NCBI GenBank assembly: GCA_913063125.1
Contig: CAJXZM010000006.1
Coordinates: 1-64,000, forward strand
Length of the DNA: 64,000 nt
Reading direction: 5' to 3'
Source: an uncultured Gammaproteobacteria bacterium
GTDB lineage: Bacteria; Pseudomonadota; Gammaproteobacteria; Pseudomonadales; Ketobacteraceae
The notes below the pieces were generated by a model. It saw nothing but the letters and a program-made list of their open reading frames with translations, was not told the origin of the DNA and made no database searches. The translations under genes were made by a program, and so were the position numbers. Below, piece after piece: positions 24,877-35,723 of this stretch; the stretch's first letter is position 1, and each line of letters opens with the position of its first letter.

Positions 24877-27800
24877 TGTGCCACCTCCTGTGTGCTTTCC
24901 TTGCTAGCAGAAGCTTCACTAACCGTAGTCTCTATAACAGCAGCCCCTCCGCCATCACCCGCTTCGATAATCTCTTTCTCAAGTTGCAAGTCGTAACAAC
25001 AATCACCGAGTTCACTCCAACGCTCGCGCATAAATTTATCGACGTAATCAACCCGTTCCTGAGCCCTGCCCTCTTCCTCATTATTTTCTAACTGGTAAGC
25101 AATACGTAAAATGGACGGCGCTTTTTGTAACATCACCAACAAATCATTCAATCGTTGCAGATAGGTTTCTGCCAATTCGGTTTCGTTTTCGACAAATGCC
25201 TCGCTGGTAAGATCGAGACGCACAATGCGGTGAATACCGGCACCAAAGTTGAGCTTGGCAATTTTACCGGTTGTTAACCGAATTACCCGAGGGTTCTCAG
25301 TCGTAACGCGATAACCCGAAGGCAAGGTACGGGCGTCTAATTTGAGAATGAAATTTGTCCCTCGCATCTCGTCAGGGGTAGCAGCGCAGGTTACGTGATA
25401 ACGCCCTTCGGAATCAGTAGTGATCAACTCGCCGCTAACAGTTGCTAGGCGCACGGCCGGCAAGCCCGGCTCACCGCTATCCTGGTAACCATTTAGATTA
25501 TGGTCATCAAATACCTTGCCGATAATATCACTGCAATCGAAGGTCGGGTTGGGTACAACCTGCACCACAGCGCTGGCAATATTCGACGATAGATTACCGA
25601 ACATTTCAGCCCAAGCACGGTTGGTATATTCACCATCGGCAACACCTGAGCCAGGTATCATTAATAGTGTAAAGACATGGGTTTGGTCGACACTGAAGTC
25701 AATATTAGGCCAATGTAATTCTCGACCTACTTGGTTTGGTTCTAATAAAACCTGGTCCAATTGCGCCGAGTCTTCTACATACTTAAAACCCGGAGGCATT
25801 TGGTCTACTACATCAACCGCATTAAGGTTAATGGTTAGATTATTGTGCACACGGATAACATAGGGAACCAAGTCACCTTTATTGACTGTATCTATGGACG
25901 CTGTTTTGGTGACAGTTAACGCGCCTCCCATAATCGGGTCTACAGGAATGTGGTTATTTAATACATTGCCCGAAGGCAAGGCTGTATCCAGGTTAAAACT
26001 TAGGTAATACTGAGTGGTATCGGCCGTTGTGGCAAACCCCACTGAGTTTGTGGCGCAGGCTGCAGGGTCGTGCAGCGCTGTACTTTCAACCGGCGCAATA
26101 TTGCTGGTTTGCACCAGCGCCGGGTCGGGTAGCGCTGCAACCACCGGGGTATTCACGCACACAGGGATCATCTGAGAGCCACCAGGAAGGTAACCGGCAG
26201 GTTCGACAACCGTCAGCGTATAAACGCCGGAAGGGGCATCATTAATCAGCAAGAATTCGTAAAAGCCCTCCTCTTGAGTTGTTTGCGTGACATTGTTAAT
26301 GCCGCCGACCAATTGCGTGGAGGGGTCAAAACCGGCTGGGCCGCCGAGGGTAATTTCGGCACCGGACAGGGGGTCTCTAGTGTTGCTATTGTAGATTATG
26401 CCGCTGGGGTCTAGGGGTAAACTTTGCTCGATCACATTATCGCCAGGGAACAGCGTCATCTTGTCCAGGAAGCCACTGGAATTATCAGCCCCCGCCGGAT
26501 TATTATTGCTGTCGATCGTACCGACGATGTAATTGCCCGCGTGTTCGTTCGGTACAGGGATACCCAAGATTGCACCTGATTCCGGGTCACGGAAAACTAT
26601 CTGATAACCGCTACCGGGGGATATTGCGGTAAAAGCATAAGTGCCATCGCTGGCGGTGGTTGTGGTTCTGATCGTTCGCCCATTGAGCAACAGTTCAACA
26701 TTCCAATTAGCGATAAGTGCCTCACCCGCGTCACGCACACGGTCGTGATTGATATCGCGCCACACCGTACCGGATACTTGTGCAGCCTCAACAATCAGGG
26801 TCGGGTCATCATCACTGTCGTCTCCCTCAAAACCTGGAGGTTCTCCACCGCCGGTAATCACAGCGTTGTTCACCAAAGTTTGGCCGGCAAGGCCATCTTC
26901 GACCGCGACCCTGAGTTCGATAGGAGCAGCGTTTTCTCCAGCGGCTATCACCACACTACTATCGCACGTTACAATCTGGCCAATAATGGTACAGCGCCAA
27001 TCAGGGTTACTTAGTACTTCCAACGCGGTCATTCCCACTGGCAACGTATCGACCACGGTAAGGTCGGCGCTGGTACCAATCGTGCCATTATTGGTAAAAG
27101 CAATGCTGTAAATACCTGTAGTTGATCCCTCGCCAAAGGTTTCAGGGTGATGGCTTTTCGTCAGACTTAAGTCGGACACGTCACCCGGTAACTCAGAAAA
27201 GAGATTGGCCTCAGCCGTGTTTCTGGTGTCACTTAGCACAATGACACTGACACTGCTGGGGGTAGTTGCAACGTCTGTTGCCACTCCCCCCCCGCTACCA
27301 ACACTGGTTAACCCGTTGCTGGTGCCTTCCGGCTGCGTCGGTTGGGTCAACGTGTAAGTGCCCAGTGGTAATTCAATAAAACTAAAACTACCGTCGGCAA
27401 CGCTGGCAGCTTCCAACGTTAGCGTATTACCAAACACATCGATGCCGGTAAGCTCAATGATTTGTCCACTCAATCCATGGTCGTTGCCGTTACTGCTACC
27501 GCTGTTGTCGTAGTCTAGAAAAACCTGGCCATGAACACTGCCGTTGTGATGAATTTCAGCAAAGTTGTTCTCGCTGGAGTTGATACCGGCTGCTAACACT
27601 ATGCCGGTAATGGCACTGGGCACTTCGGTAATTGAGGTCGCCGTACCAGCACTGCCACCGCTACCCACTATGCCCGCAATGGTTATGCCGTTGGCGGTAT
27701 CCAGCGGTTGTATAGGCTGGCGTATGGAATAGGTGCCGGGGGCCAAATTGTTAAATTGGTAATTGCCATCAGCGGTGGTTCGCGTAGTAGCGATAATAAC

Positions 27801-30800
27801 ATCGTCAGTATCCAGTAACTCAATGCTAATGCCCGCTAACCCGCTGTCAGCATCGTCTTTCAAGCCATTATTATTTTCATCCATAAACACCGTGCCGCTG
27901 ATACCGGCGGGGTCAGAGATGGGGGTTGGGTCCTCGTCATTATTGTTACCAGCAAAGCCCGGCGGTTCTCCGCCTCCGTTAACTACCGCGCTATTGATCA
28001 AGGTCTGTCCAGATAAACCACTCGCCACCGCGACGTTAATGTTGATCGCACCACTACTTCCGCCAGCCTCGATGACAGCAGAGCTTGTACAAGTGACTAA
28101 CTGCTCGGCAATGGCACAACTCCAGTCCGAATTTTCAGCTACCGCTATAGCGGTGATACCTACTGGCAATGTATCCACTAAGGTTAACGTACCACTAGTA
28201 TCAATGTTGCCTATATTACTCGCCAGCAAGGTGTAAACACCGGTTGTAGACTCGACATTTAAGGTGGCGGGCAAATGCGTTTTCAGTAATTTCAGATCAA
28301 CGACGTTACCTACTTGCTCAGCAAAATTGTTCCCATTGGATATCAATTCAGAACTGGCGCTCAGGTCAATTCCCGTAATCACGCTAGGGCTGGTGGTGAC
28401 GGGTGTTGCCGTGCCACCGTTCGTACCTGGTGTTGTTATCCCGTTGCTAGTACCAGTAAGTTGATTAGGCTGCGTTACGGTATAGCTGCCACGCGCTAAG
28501 CCGACAAAACTATAACTGCCATCTTCACCTGTAGTGGTAGTCATTGTTACCGTATTGCCATTGATATCAGTGCCGGTTAACTCAATGCTTTGATTGATAA
28601 GACCGTGGTCGTTATCGTTGAGCAAACCATCGTTGTTATAATCAAAAAATACTGCACCGTTAACATGAGCACCCTTTATAATTTCTGCAAAGTTATTACC
28701 CGTCGCAGCAGTGCCAGGCAGCAGAATAATATTGCTGATTACACTCGGGCTGGTGGCAGGGCCGGACGCGGTGCCCGAGGTACCCGCCGTGGTGACTCCG
28801 TTAGCAGTATCAGCTGGTTGGTCGGGTTGACGTACGCTGTAGGGGCCAGAGCCAAGCGCAGAAAAACTATAGCTGCCATTACTATCGGTCGATGTTGAAG
28901 CAATCACTGTATTGATGTCACCCAGCAATTCAATGGTAACGTTAGCCAGCCCAACATCGGCGCCGTTTTGCAAACCATCGTTATCTTCGTCCCTGAACAC
29001 CACGCCACTAATGCTGGATGCTGTAACTATCGCTGTGGGATCAACCGCTGTGTTATTACTCTGAGATCCGAGAAGCTCATTGCCACCGGAAACCACCACA
29101 TTATTGATAAGCTCTTGGCTGCTAATCCCTGCATCCACCGAGACATTGAGGCGTATGTCTGAAGCCGTATCAATGCCTGTGACGCTAACCACGCCATTAC
29201 CGGTACAAGTCACTATCTGCGCAGCAATAACACAATTCCAATCAGTGCTGTTATCCACGCTCAGCGCGGTAAGCCCTGCCGGCAAGGTATCTACCACGAT
29301 AATTTCACCCCTGCTATCGGCATTACCAATATTACCCAATGTAAGGGTGTAAACCCCTTGCGACCCTTCTCCAAAGTTGCTTGGCCAGTGGCTCTTACTG
29401 ATCGTCAGGTCGACCGTGGCAGGTGGTGGTGGTACGTAAATTTCTGCGAAATCATTCGCTGATGTATCTGTATTGATGGGTAAGATAATACCGCTGATCA
29501 CACTGGGTGTTGTCGCCACGTTGGTCGCCGTACCTGCCGTACCCCCATTACCCACTGCTCCAGCTGTGGTTATGCCGTTTCTGGAATTAACCGGCTGACT
29601 GGGTTGTCGCACACTATAAGTACCATCGCCGAGGTTAGTGAAACTGTAGGCTCCCGCGCCGTTAGTGGTCATGCTTGCGACCACATTGCCGCTATTGTCG
29701 AGTAGCTGGAGCTGAACGCTGCCAAGACCCGGCTCGCCACCATTTTGCACTCCGTCATTGTCAGCATCCAGAAACACCACACCGCTGATGCTGGAGGGAT
29801 CAACGATGAGCGTTGGATCATCATCACCATTATTACCATCCAAACCGGACGGCTCACTGCCCCCGGCAATCGTCACGTTATTGACCAGTACCTGGCCCGA
29901 GGTTCCCCCAGCTACCGAGACGTTCAAGCGGATAGGTGTCCCGCTTCCACCCGCAAGAATGATCTCGCTACCGCTACAGGTGACAACTTGACCGGCAATA
30001 CCGCAGCTCCAAGCCGAATTGTTATCAACGCTATTGGGGGTCATGCCCGCCGGTAAGGTATCGACCACAGTCATGGCACCGCTGGAATTACCAGTACCAA
30101 TATTACCGGGCGTAATAGTATAAACACCCGACGTTGTGCTTTCGCCAAAATTGCTGGGCCAATGGCTTTTGCTGACCGTTAAATCAGGGGTAACACCCGC
30201 CTGCTCGGCAAATTTATTGTCGCCGGACACACTGGTGATGGTGGCCATGACAATACCGGAGATCGCACTGGGCGTGGTAGCCACATTCGTGGCTGCACCA
30301 CCGCCGCTACCCACGCTGGTGGCGCCATTGGTTGTACCAGTAGGTTGTGCAGGCTGGCTAATGGTATAGGTTCCCGGTGGTAAATTTGTGAAGCTGTAAG
30401 TGCCGTCGCTAGCGGTTAGCACCGCAATCGGTGTAATTGCATTGCCGTTGATATCGGTGCCGGTCAGGTTAAGCGTTTCGCCATCGATGCCGTGATCCGA
30501 GCCATCAAGCGTGCCGCTGTTATCATAATCGAGGTACATCTGACCGGAGATGCGTGCGCCATGAGGGATCTCTGCAAAGTTGTTGGCGCTAGTAGCGGTA
30601 TTGGGAGGCAGGATGATGGTACCGATAACACTGGGCAAGGTGTTTAAGCCTGAGGCAGTACCCGCAGTGCCTCCGTTGGCGACAGTACCCGCCGTGGTAA
30701 TACCGTTGGAGGTATTGGTCGGCTGGTTGGGTTGGCGAACCGAATAGGTGTCGGGGTCCAAACCGGTAAAGCTGTAGGCACCGTTAGCATCGGTAGTGGT

Positions 30801-33800
30801 ATTGCTAACAAAGGCCGCTACGTTATCAAGTAGTTCAATAGTCACACCAGCAAGCCCTGCATCAGCGCCATTTTTAATGCCATTATTATTTGCATCACTG
30901 AACACCACGCCGCTAATACTGGAGGGCACAACTTCAGCAAAATCATTGCCCATCGAACCACTGATCTCTCCTGCGCCGCCGTCTCCATTGAGAATAATAT
31001 TCACCACTTGACTGGTGCTAGCGGTGGGGTTGGTGGCGGTGCCGATTGTACCTGTACTGCCATTGGCCGAGGTAATGGCGCCCGCTGTAGTGGTGCCATT
31101 GGTGGTATTTGCGGGTTGCGCTGGTTGACACACGGAGTACGTACCTGCAGCTAACAAGGCAAACAAATAATTACCCTGAGTATCACTGCTAACCGATGCG
31201 GCCAATCCGCCGCCACAACTCGCCCCTGTTCGCAATTCAATGGTAACACCGCTTATCGGGGTATCAGTGCCAAGCTCGTAACTACCATTGGGCGCAACGT
31301 TGTTATCGTTAAATATGCGGCCCGCGATAAATCCCTCGGTACTAATCAGCAAGCTGCTATTGGCCGGTGTCTGGTTGTCCCCGGCATTAGTTTGTAAATC
31401 ACCCGCCGGAATATTGTTATTATGATCGCCCGTGGTAGCGCCAGTCACATCCACTGTAATGCTACAACCACCCGCCGGTATACTTGCACCGTTGGCATAA
31501 CTCACCGTACCAGCAGCGGCAACTGCTGTTACACCACCAGGACAGTCGCCGCCGATATTAGGGGTACCCGCCACCACAATATTACCCGGTGAGGTCGGTA
31601 GGATATCGGTGAAAATTGAAGACAAAGTAATCGCACTGGCGTTGTCATTACCGAATACAATCGTCAGCGTAGACGTTCCACTAACGGGGATTACTGCAGG
31701 TGAAAATTGTTTATCTACGCTGGGCGGTGTCGATACCACTAACTCGGCACTACTCGATTCATCATTGGTGACGCCTTCATTGGTAGTAATCGCGCTGGCG
31801 GCGATGGTATTGGTATAACTGTCTGAAATATTACTCATCACATCAACCGACAGCGTACAGGAACCGGTGGCGGGAATAGTCGCGCCACTCAAGCGTATGC
31901 TGGTCGCTGAAGCAAGTGCGCTAATAAAACCACCGGCGCAAGTCGTCGCGGCATTTGGTGTTTGCGCAACGACTAAACCGGAGGGTAAAGTATCCGTTAA
32001 TGCCGCGCCCGTCAGAGCCAGGGCGTTGGCGTTATCAAAGCGAATGGTTAATGTTTTTGCCGTTCCGGGGGGCGTGCTGGCAGAGCCAGTGGTAAAGCCC
32101 ACCGGGTTGCCTGCGTCCAAAGTCTGAGCGTCAATCGCCTTGTGAACTTCAAGTGGCGACTTGGCAAATAATGTATCGCTGGTTGGCTGAGAGTTGGTAA
32201 CGCCTATGCCACCCGCTGTTGCCGTGACTGCTGAAGCAGCAATGGTGTTGAGGTAATCCCCCTCAACAGCAACCACTACATCAATCTCAGCATAACAACT
32301 GGCAGCGGTCGCACCCACTGCAGCAGCAATACTACCACTGGCTATGTCCACTTGAGTATTAACGGGAGAGGTTACCGTCGCGCCAATACAGGTAGTGGTT
32401 GGGTTGGCACCGCTGGGCACCACCACGCCACCCGGTAAATTATCGGTAACACTCAAACCGGTAACGGCCTGTGAGGTTGGGTTGTAAAAGGTAATACGCA
32501 AGCGTGAGCGGTCCCCTGGTTCAACCACATTGGGGCTAAAATTTTTGGTGATACCAATATTGCTTTGCGTTGTTAAACTGGTGCTGGCTTGGCCGCTATT
32601 GGTCAATCCCTGGTCGTTGCTAATGGCACCGACGGGAATAAAGTTGGTGACACCGCCTATCGCATTGGAGGTCACATTCAACGTCACGGTGCAGGCCGCC
32701 GCACCTGCCAAAGACACACCCGACAAACCCACCTGAGTCGCTCCCGCAGGCGCTGATACAATGCCACCGATACACGTCGTACTGGCACCAGCCGTAGCGG
32801 CCACTGCCATGCCGTTGGCCCCGCCCCCGATGGTGCCGTCGGTGGTGAAATAATCCGTAACAGCAAGGTTGGTAACCGCATCCGCACCGTTAGTAATAGT
32901 GATAGTCAATACACTGGTTTGGCCGGGGAAGGTCAAGGTACTGGGGTTGGTGGCTTTGGCGACACTTAAATTAGTGCTGGGCGTATTGGTCAGCGTCCCT
33001 GCGATCGCCGCAACATTGCGCACGCCGCCATCGGCGACAACATTGCCAACAGGAATGGTATTAACCCAATTACCGCCGCCTGTTGCCACCACATTAAACA
33101 CGACATCACAACTACCTGAACCCCCCAGACTGGCTGTGGTCATGGTAATCGTGTTATCACCCGCAGTCGCTGAGGTAAATACCGGTGCACCGCCACAGGT
33201 GGTGTAAGCATTGACCGGGGTCGCTAACACCATACCTGCTGGCAGTGGGTCAGTGATGCTAATATTGGTCAGTGGCAGTGCGCTGCTATTATCCAAACGT
33301 ACTTTTACGGTCGATATACCACCCGAAGAAACAGCGCTTGGGGTAAAGGTTTTGCTGCCACTCAACGCAGAAATATACGTCAGCGTTGCGGTATCTGTAT
33401 TGAAGGCAGACAGCGGCGTTGTGGTGCCGTTAGCCCGAGTTTGTGTGCCTGCCAATTGTGCAGTATCCGGGTACGTACCCGCCGGACCCACAACATCTAT
33501 CGTTACGGTGCAGGTACCGTTACTGCCAATGCCATTATTCGCGCGTGCCGGCACCGTCGCACCATTGACGGTGAATGAGTTCGCACCCGGTGTCGCTGTG
33601 ATGGTTGGGGTTCCGCAATTACTGGAGGCATTGGCTGGGTTGGCTATCTCTAGCTGGCCGGTGCCATCAATGGGAAAGGTATCTGAGATACTCACATTCG
33701 TCAGGGTATTAGCAGAAATATTGGTGATAGTCAGCGTCAGCGTGGCAATGGTGCCTTCGTCGAGGGATTCATTGGTAACGCCATTGAACCGCAGCGTTGC

Positions 33801-35723
33801 ACTGCCAACGGCGCTGTCAATTTTGGTGCTTGCACTGGAAGTAGCACTTGAGCCATTACAGGTACCGCCTGCGTTATAACAGATATCGCCGATCGCCAAT
33901 GTATTTTGCGTTGACGACGCATCTGCCGCATTGGGATCAGTCATCACCCAAAAAGTCAAAGCACAACTAGCAGGACTACTAATACTCACCCGCGCAGGCA
34001 CCGTGGCAATTTCAAGATCAGCGTTACTATCACCGACAACACTGTTAACCGTGATACCCGCACAACCCGCCGTACCCGTCATACTCGGCGAAAAGTCATT
34101 GCCGTTAATGATGCCATCCAAAAAAGTCATATTGGCTGGCAGGGTGTCATCTATGGCAACGTTATTGATCGCCGCATTGGAGTAGTTCTCAATCGTCAAC
34201 GTGTAGGCGATGGGGTTACCCGGCCCAATATCACCACTGCTAACGGTCTTTAAAATGCGCATATCGTCAGCGACTAAAATCGACGCCGACGCCGACTGAC
34301 TAATAATGGCCGCATTACCAACATCAATTAATCCTTCGACAAGGGTGTTGGTATAAGAAATAGGGACTTCAGCGGTCTCTACCGTACCAATAACATCTAC
34401 GGTAATCGTACAAGCGCCATTGGCGGGGATAACTCCGCCGGTCACATCAACACCATGATTAACACCATTGCCAAAATCAATGGCTGTTACGACACCCCCG
34501 GCACAGGTTGTTGCCGGTACACCCGTAACCGCGAGACCATGGGCAGGGTCCGCCCCTAAGCCGTCAACAGGGTTATCATCAAAAGTGTTAATCGTTAACG
34601 GTGCATCGCCATTGTTGGTTAAGGTGATAGTAAAAGTACCCGTTTCCCCATCTGAAAGGGAGTTGCCGGAAAAACTCTTGGATACCAATAAGGGCGATAT
34701 AGCCCTGACGTTTGCCGTTGCATTACTGGCGGCAGGTATGCCTAGGTCGTTAGTAAAGTCGGTAGATTTGTCGATTGAGTTACTGAGTATTGCCGTTTGA
34801 AAGTCACCATCAGTGTGCTTCGCCTCAGTCTTAACCGTTAACGTACAAATACCATTACTACCACCCGCTGCCGGAATATCTCCCGTTGCTGTCAACGTAG
34901 TATCACCCGCCAGCGGGTTAAACGTGGGTGCACCGCCGCCATTATTACAGCTAGCGGTTTTCGCGGGCGTAGCGGCCACCTCAATAATAGCGGTAGCACT
35001 TAATTGCGGAAAAGCATCGGTAATATTGAAACCTGAAATAGCCACAGGGTTGGTGTTAGTCACGGTGATTGTCAGGGTTCTACTGGTGCCGCCTAAATAA
35101 TGATCCCTAGAGGAAAAACTCTTATCAATGGAGGGTTTTGCTAACGCATTGATATTAATACTTTGGCTGACCTGGCCAGAGTTTGTGACAGCACCACCGT
35201 CATTACCCGTCACTGCATTGTCGGCTATGTTAAAAGCGTAAGTCGTGCTACTGCCAGTTGACGTTCCCGCCGTGACGGGCACTTCAATCACACAGGTGCC
35301 GTCGGTACTCATGGCTCGCGCCGGAACAACGCCGCCCGCTAATACAATGGTTTGGCCGTCCACCGTTGCAGTTAAGGAACCGGCGCCTGGATTTGTTACC
35401 GGTATACTGGGGTCTGTACATTGATATGTACTAGCTCCAGAAACTTTTAAACCATTTGGCAAGGTTCCTGGCAAGGTTAAATTAAACGCCGCTGCTGTAA
35501 CATCGGCACCGGTATTACTGTTGCTCAAGGTAATTTCTAGTCTCGTCGATTCACTAGGATAAATAGCTGTTGGGTCACCGGATACCAAGGTGACGGATGC
35601 ACTCAGTGCCGCCAGCACCGAAGCTGGAAACAGCAGCAAGGCAACAAGTAGCAGCGACTTTATGTTGAAAAATGCGTTTGAACGGCTATTAACTAGGGGA
35701 GAAAAACAAGGGGATTTCAGCAT
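24873..35723 (-). CDS. Giant secreted repeat protein with DUF11 and SdrD B-like modules
   Basis: 3616 residues. A signal peptide (about 1-38, ending VLAALSA) leads into an array of DUF11-type beta-sandwich repeats to about 1455, recognised by recurrent D(T/N)LP.G, TNT(I/L) and C(T/S)(V/I)T(V/I)DV phrases. Residues about 1460-2980 are SdrD B-like calcium-binding modules (D.NN.G, D.DNDG) alternating with DUF11 domains. A further B-like module starts near 2983, a DUF11 domain near 3266 and a last B-like module near 3398 (GKVFDDHNLNGYQDSGEPGL). The C-terminus is a charged helical tail, not a beta-barrel or a type I secretion signal. It is probably a surface adhesin or coat protein. It is first in a two-gene unit with the OmpA/barrel gene. 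The DNA is clearly more G/C-rich than its surroundings. Confidence 0.85.
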   Translation of the reverse strand: MLKSPCFSPLVNSRSNAFFNIKSLLLVALLLFPASVLAALSASVTLVSGDPTAIYPSESTRLEITLSNSNTGADVTAAAFNLTLPGTLPNGLKVSGASTYQCTDPSIPVTNPGAGSLTATVDGQTIVLAGGVVPARAMSTDGTCVIEVPVTAGTSTGSSTTYAFNIADNAVTGNDGGAVTNSGQVSQSININALAKPSIDKSFSSRDHYLGGTSRTLTITVTNTNPVAISGFNITDAFPQLSATAIIEVAATPAKTASCNNGGGAPTFNPLAGDTTLTATGDIPAAGGSNGICTLTVKTEAKHTDGDFQTAILSNSIDKSTDFTNDLGIPAASNATANVRAISPLLVSKSFSGNSLSDGETGTFTITLTNNGDAPLTINTFDDNPVDGLGADPAHGLAVTGVPATTCAGGVVTAIDFGNGVNHGVDVTGGVIPANGACTITVDVIGTVETAEVPISYTNTLVEGLIDVGNAAIISQSASASILVADDMRILKTVSSGDIGPGNPIAYTLTIENYSNAAINNVAIDDTLPANMTFLDGIINGNDFSPSMTGTAGCAGITVNSVVGDSNADLEIATVPARVSISSPASCALTFWVMTDPNAADASSTQNTLAIGDICYNAGGTCNGSSATSSASTKIDSAVGSATLRFNGVTNESLDEGTIATLTLTITNISANTLTNVSISDTFPIDGTGQLEIANPANASSNCGTPTITATPGANSFTVNGATVPARANNGIGSNGTCTVTIDVVGPAGTYPDTAQLAGTQTRANGTTTPLSAFNTDTATLTYISALSGSKTFTPSAVSSGGISTVKVRLDNSSALPLTNISITDPLPAGMVLATPVNAYTTCGGAPVFTSATAGDNTITMTTASLGGSGSCDVVFNVVATGGGNWVNTIPVGNVVADGGVRNVAAIAGTLTNTPSTNLSVAKATNPSTLTFPGQTSVLTITITNGADAVTNLAVTDYFTTDGTIGGGANGMAVAATAGASTTCIGGIVSAPAGATQVGLSGVSLAGAAACTVTLNVTSNAIGGVTNFIPVGAISNDQGLTNSGQASTSLTTQSNIGITKNFSPNVVEPGDRSRLRITFYNPTSQAVTGLSVTDNLPGGVVVPSGANPTTTCIGATVTSPVNTQVDIASGSIAAAVGATAASCYAEIDVVVAVEGDYLNTIAASAVTATAGGIGVTNSQPTSDTLFAKSPLEVHKAIDAQTLDAGNPVGFTTGSASTPPGTAKTLTIRFDNANALALTGAALTDTLPSGLVVAQTPNAATTCAGGFISALASATSIRLSGATIPATGSCTLSVDVMSNISDSYTNTIAASAITTNEGVTNDESSSAELVVSTPPSVDKQFSPAVIPVSGTSTLTIVFGNDNASAITLSSIFTDILPTSPGNIVVAGTPNIGGDCPGGVTAVAAAGTVSYANGASIPAGGCSITVDVTGATTGDHNNNIPAGDLQTNAGDNQTPANSSLLISTEGFIAGRIFNDNNVAPNGSYELGTDTPISGVTIELRTGASCGGGLAASVSSDTQGNYLFALLAAGTYSVCQPAQPANTTNGTTTAGAITSANGSTGTIGTATNPTASTSQVVNIILNGDGGAGEISGSMGNDFAEVVPSSISGVVFSDANNNGIKNGADAGLAGVTIELLDNVAAFVSNTTTDANGAYSFTGLDPDTYSVRQPNQPTNTSNGITTAGTVANGGTAGTASGLNTLPSVIGTIILPPNTATSANNFAEIPHGARISGQMYLDYDNSGTLDGSDHGIDGETLNLTGTDINGNAITPIAVLTASDGTYSFTNLPPGTYTISQPAQPTGTTNGATSVGSGGGAATNVATTPSAISGIVMATITSVSGDNKFAEQAGVTPDLTVSKSHWPSNFGESTTSGVYTITPGNIGTGNSSGAMTVVDTLPAGMTPNSVDNNSAWSCGIAGQVVTCSGSEIILAGGSGTPIRLNVSVAGGTSGQVLVNNVTIAGGSEPSGLDGNNGDDDPTLIVDPSSISGVVFLDADNDGVQNGGEPGLGSVQLQLLDNSGNVVASMTTNGAGAYSFTNLGDGTYSVRQPSQPVNSRNGITTAGAVGNGGTAGTATNVATTPSVISGIILPINTDTSANDFAEIYVPPPPATVDLTISKSHWPSNFGEGSQGVYTLTLGNIGNADSRGEIIVVDTLPAGLTALSVDNSTDWNCVIAAQIVTCTGNGVVSVTGIDTASDIRLNVSVDAGISSQELINNVVVSGGNELLGSQSNNTAVDPTAIVTASSISGVVFRDEDNDGLQNGADVGLANVTIELLGDINTVIASTSTDSNGSYSFSALGSGPYSVRQPDQPADTANGVTTAGTSGTASGPATSPSVISNIILLPGTAATGNNFAEIIKGAHVNGAVFFDYNNDGLLNDNDHGLINQSIELTGTDINGNTVTMTTTTGEDGSYSFVGLARGSYTVTQPNQLTGTSNGITTPGTNGGTATPVTTSPSVITGIDLSASSELISNGNNFAEQVGNVVDLKLLKTHLPATLNVESTTGVYTLLASNIGNIDTSGTLTLVDTLPVGITAIAVAENSDWSCAIAEQLVTCTSSAVIEAGGSSGAININVAVASGLSGQTLINSAVVNGGGEPPGFAGNNNDEDPTPISDPAGISGTVFMDENNNGLKDDADSGLAGISIELLDTDDVIIATTRTTADGNYQFNNLAPGTYSIRQPIQPLDTANGITIAGIVGSGGSAGTATSITEVPSAITGIVLAAGINSSENNFAEIHHNGSVHGQVFLDYDNSGSSNGNDHGLSGQIIELTGIDVFGNTLTLEAASVADGSFSFIELPLGTYTLTQPTQPEGTSNGLTSVGSGGGVATDVATTPSSVSVIVLSDTRNTAEANLFSELPGDVSDLSLTKSHHPETFGEGSTTGIYSIAFTNNGTIGTSADLTVVDTLPVGMTALEVLSNPDWRCTIIGQIVTCDSSVVIAAGENAAPIELRVAVEDGLAGQTLVNNAVITGGGEPPGFEGDDSDDDPTLIVEAAQVSGTVWRDINHDRVRDAGEALIANWNVELLLNGRTIRTTTTASDGTYAFTAISPGSGYQIVFRDPESGAILGIPVPNEHAGNYIVGTIDSNNNPAGADNSSGFLDKMTLFPGDNVIEQSLPLDPSGIIYNSNTRDPLSGAEITLGGPAGFDPSTQLVGGINNVTQTTQEEGFYEFLLINDAPSGVYTLTVVEPAGYLPGGSQMIPVCVNTPVVAALPDPALVQTSNIAPVESTALHDPAACATNSVGFATTADTTQYYLSFNLDTALPSGNVLNNHIPVDPIMGGALTVTKTASIDTVNKGDLVPYVIRVHNNLTINLNAVDVVDQMPPGFKYVEDSAQLDQVLLEPNQVGRELHWPNIDFSVDQTHVFTLLMIPGSGVADGEYTNRAWAEMFGNLSSNIASAVVQVVPNPTFDCSDIIGKVFDDHNLNGYQDSGEPGLPAVRLATVSGELITTDSEGRYHVTCAATPDEMRGTNFILKLDARTLPSGYRVTTENPRVIRLTTGKIAKLNFGAGIHRIVRLDLTSEAFVENETELAETYLQRLNDLLVMLQKAPSILRIAYQLENNEEEGRAQERVDYVDKFMRERWSELGDCCYDLQLEKEIIEAGDGGGAAVIETTVSEASASKESTQEVAQ
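27150..30925 (-). repeat. Supermodule array inside the giant gene
   Basis: Four long units of [B-module A with (S)ISG(V/T)VF] + [B-module B with G(Q/A)(M/V)(Y/F)(L/F)DY(D/N)N] + [DUF11 with (S/T)H.P..F/L..(E/G)S]. They begin near residues 1601, 1977, 2236 and 2605. Units 1, 3 and 4 are about 370-380 residues; unit 2 is about 259 because it lacks module B. Unit-to-unit similarity is visible at the protein level and in long stretches of DNA, so recombination between units is expected. Confidence 0.75.

Noticed and set aside
27763-28236. 157-codon plus-strand frame opposite the SdrD-like modules
   Set aside because: It has the same origin as the other antisense frames in the repeats; the sense strand has a continuous 3616-codon gene with domain structure.
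33211-33879. 222-codon plus-strand open frame inside the giant gene
   Set aside because: It is antisense to the DUF11 array, has no ribosome site, and similar long antisense frames recur at each repeat because the sense codons are Thr/Gly/Asn-rich and leave the other strand free of stops.
24873-35723. Type I-secreted RTX or LapA-type adhesin
   Set aside because: It has an N-terminal signal peptide, no GGxGxDxxx nonapeptide repeats, and no transporter genes nearby.
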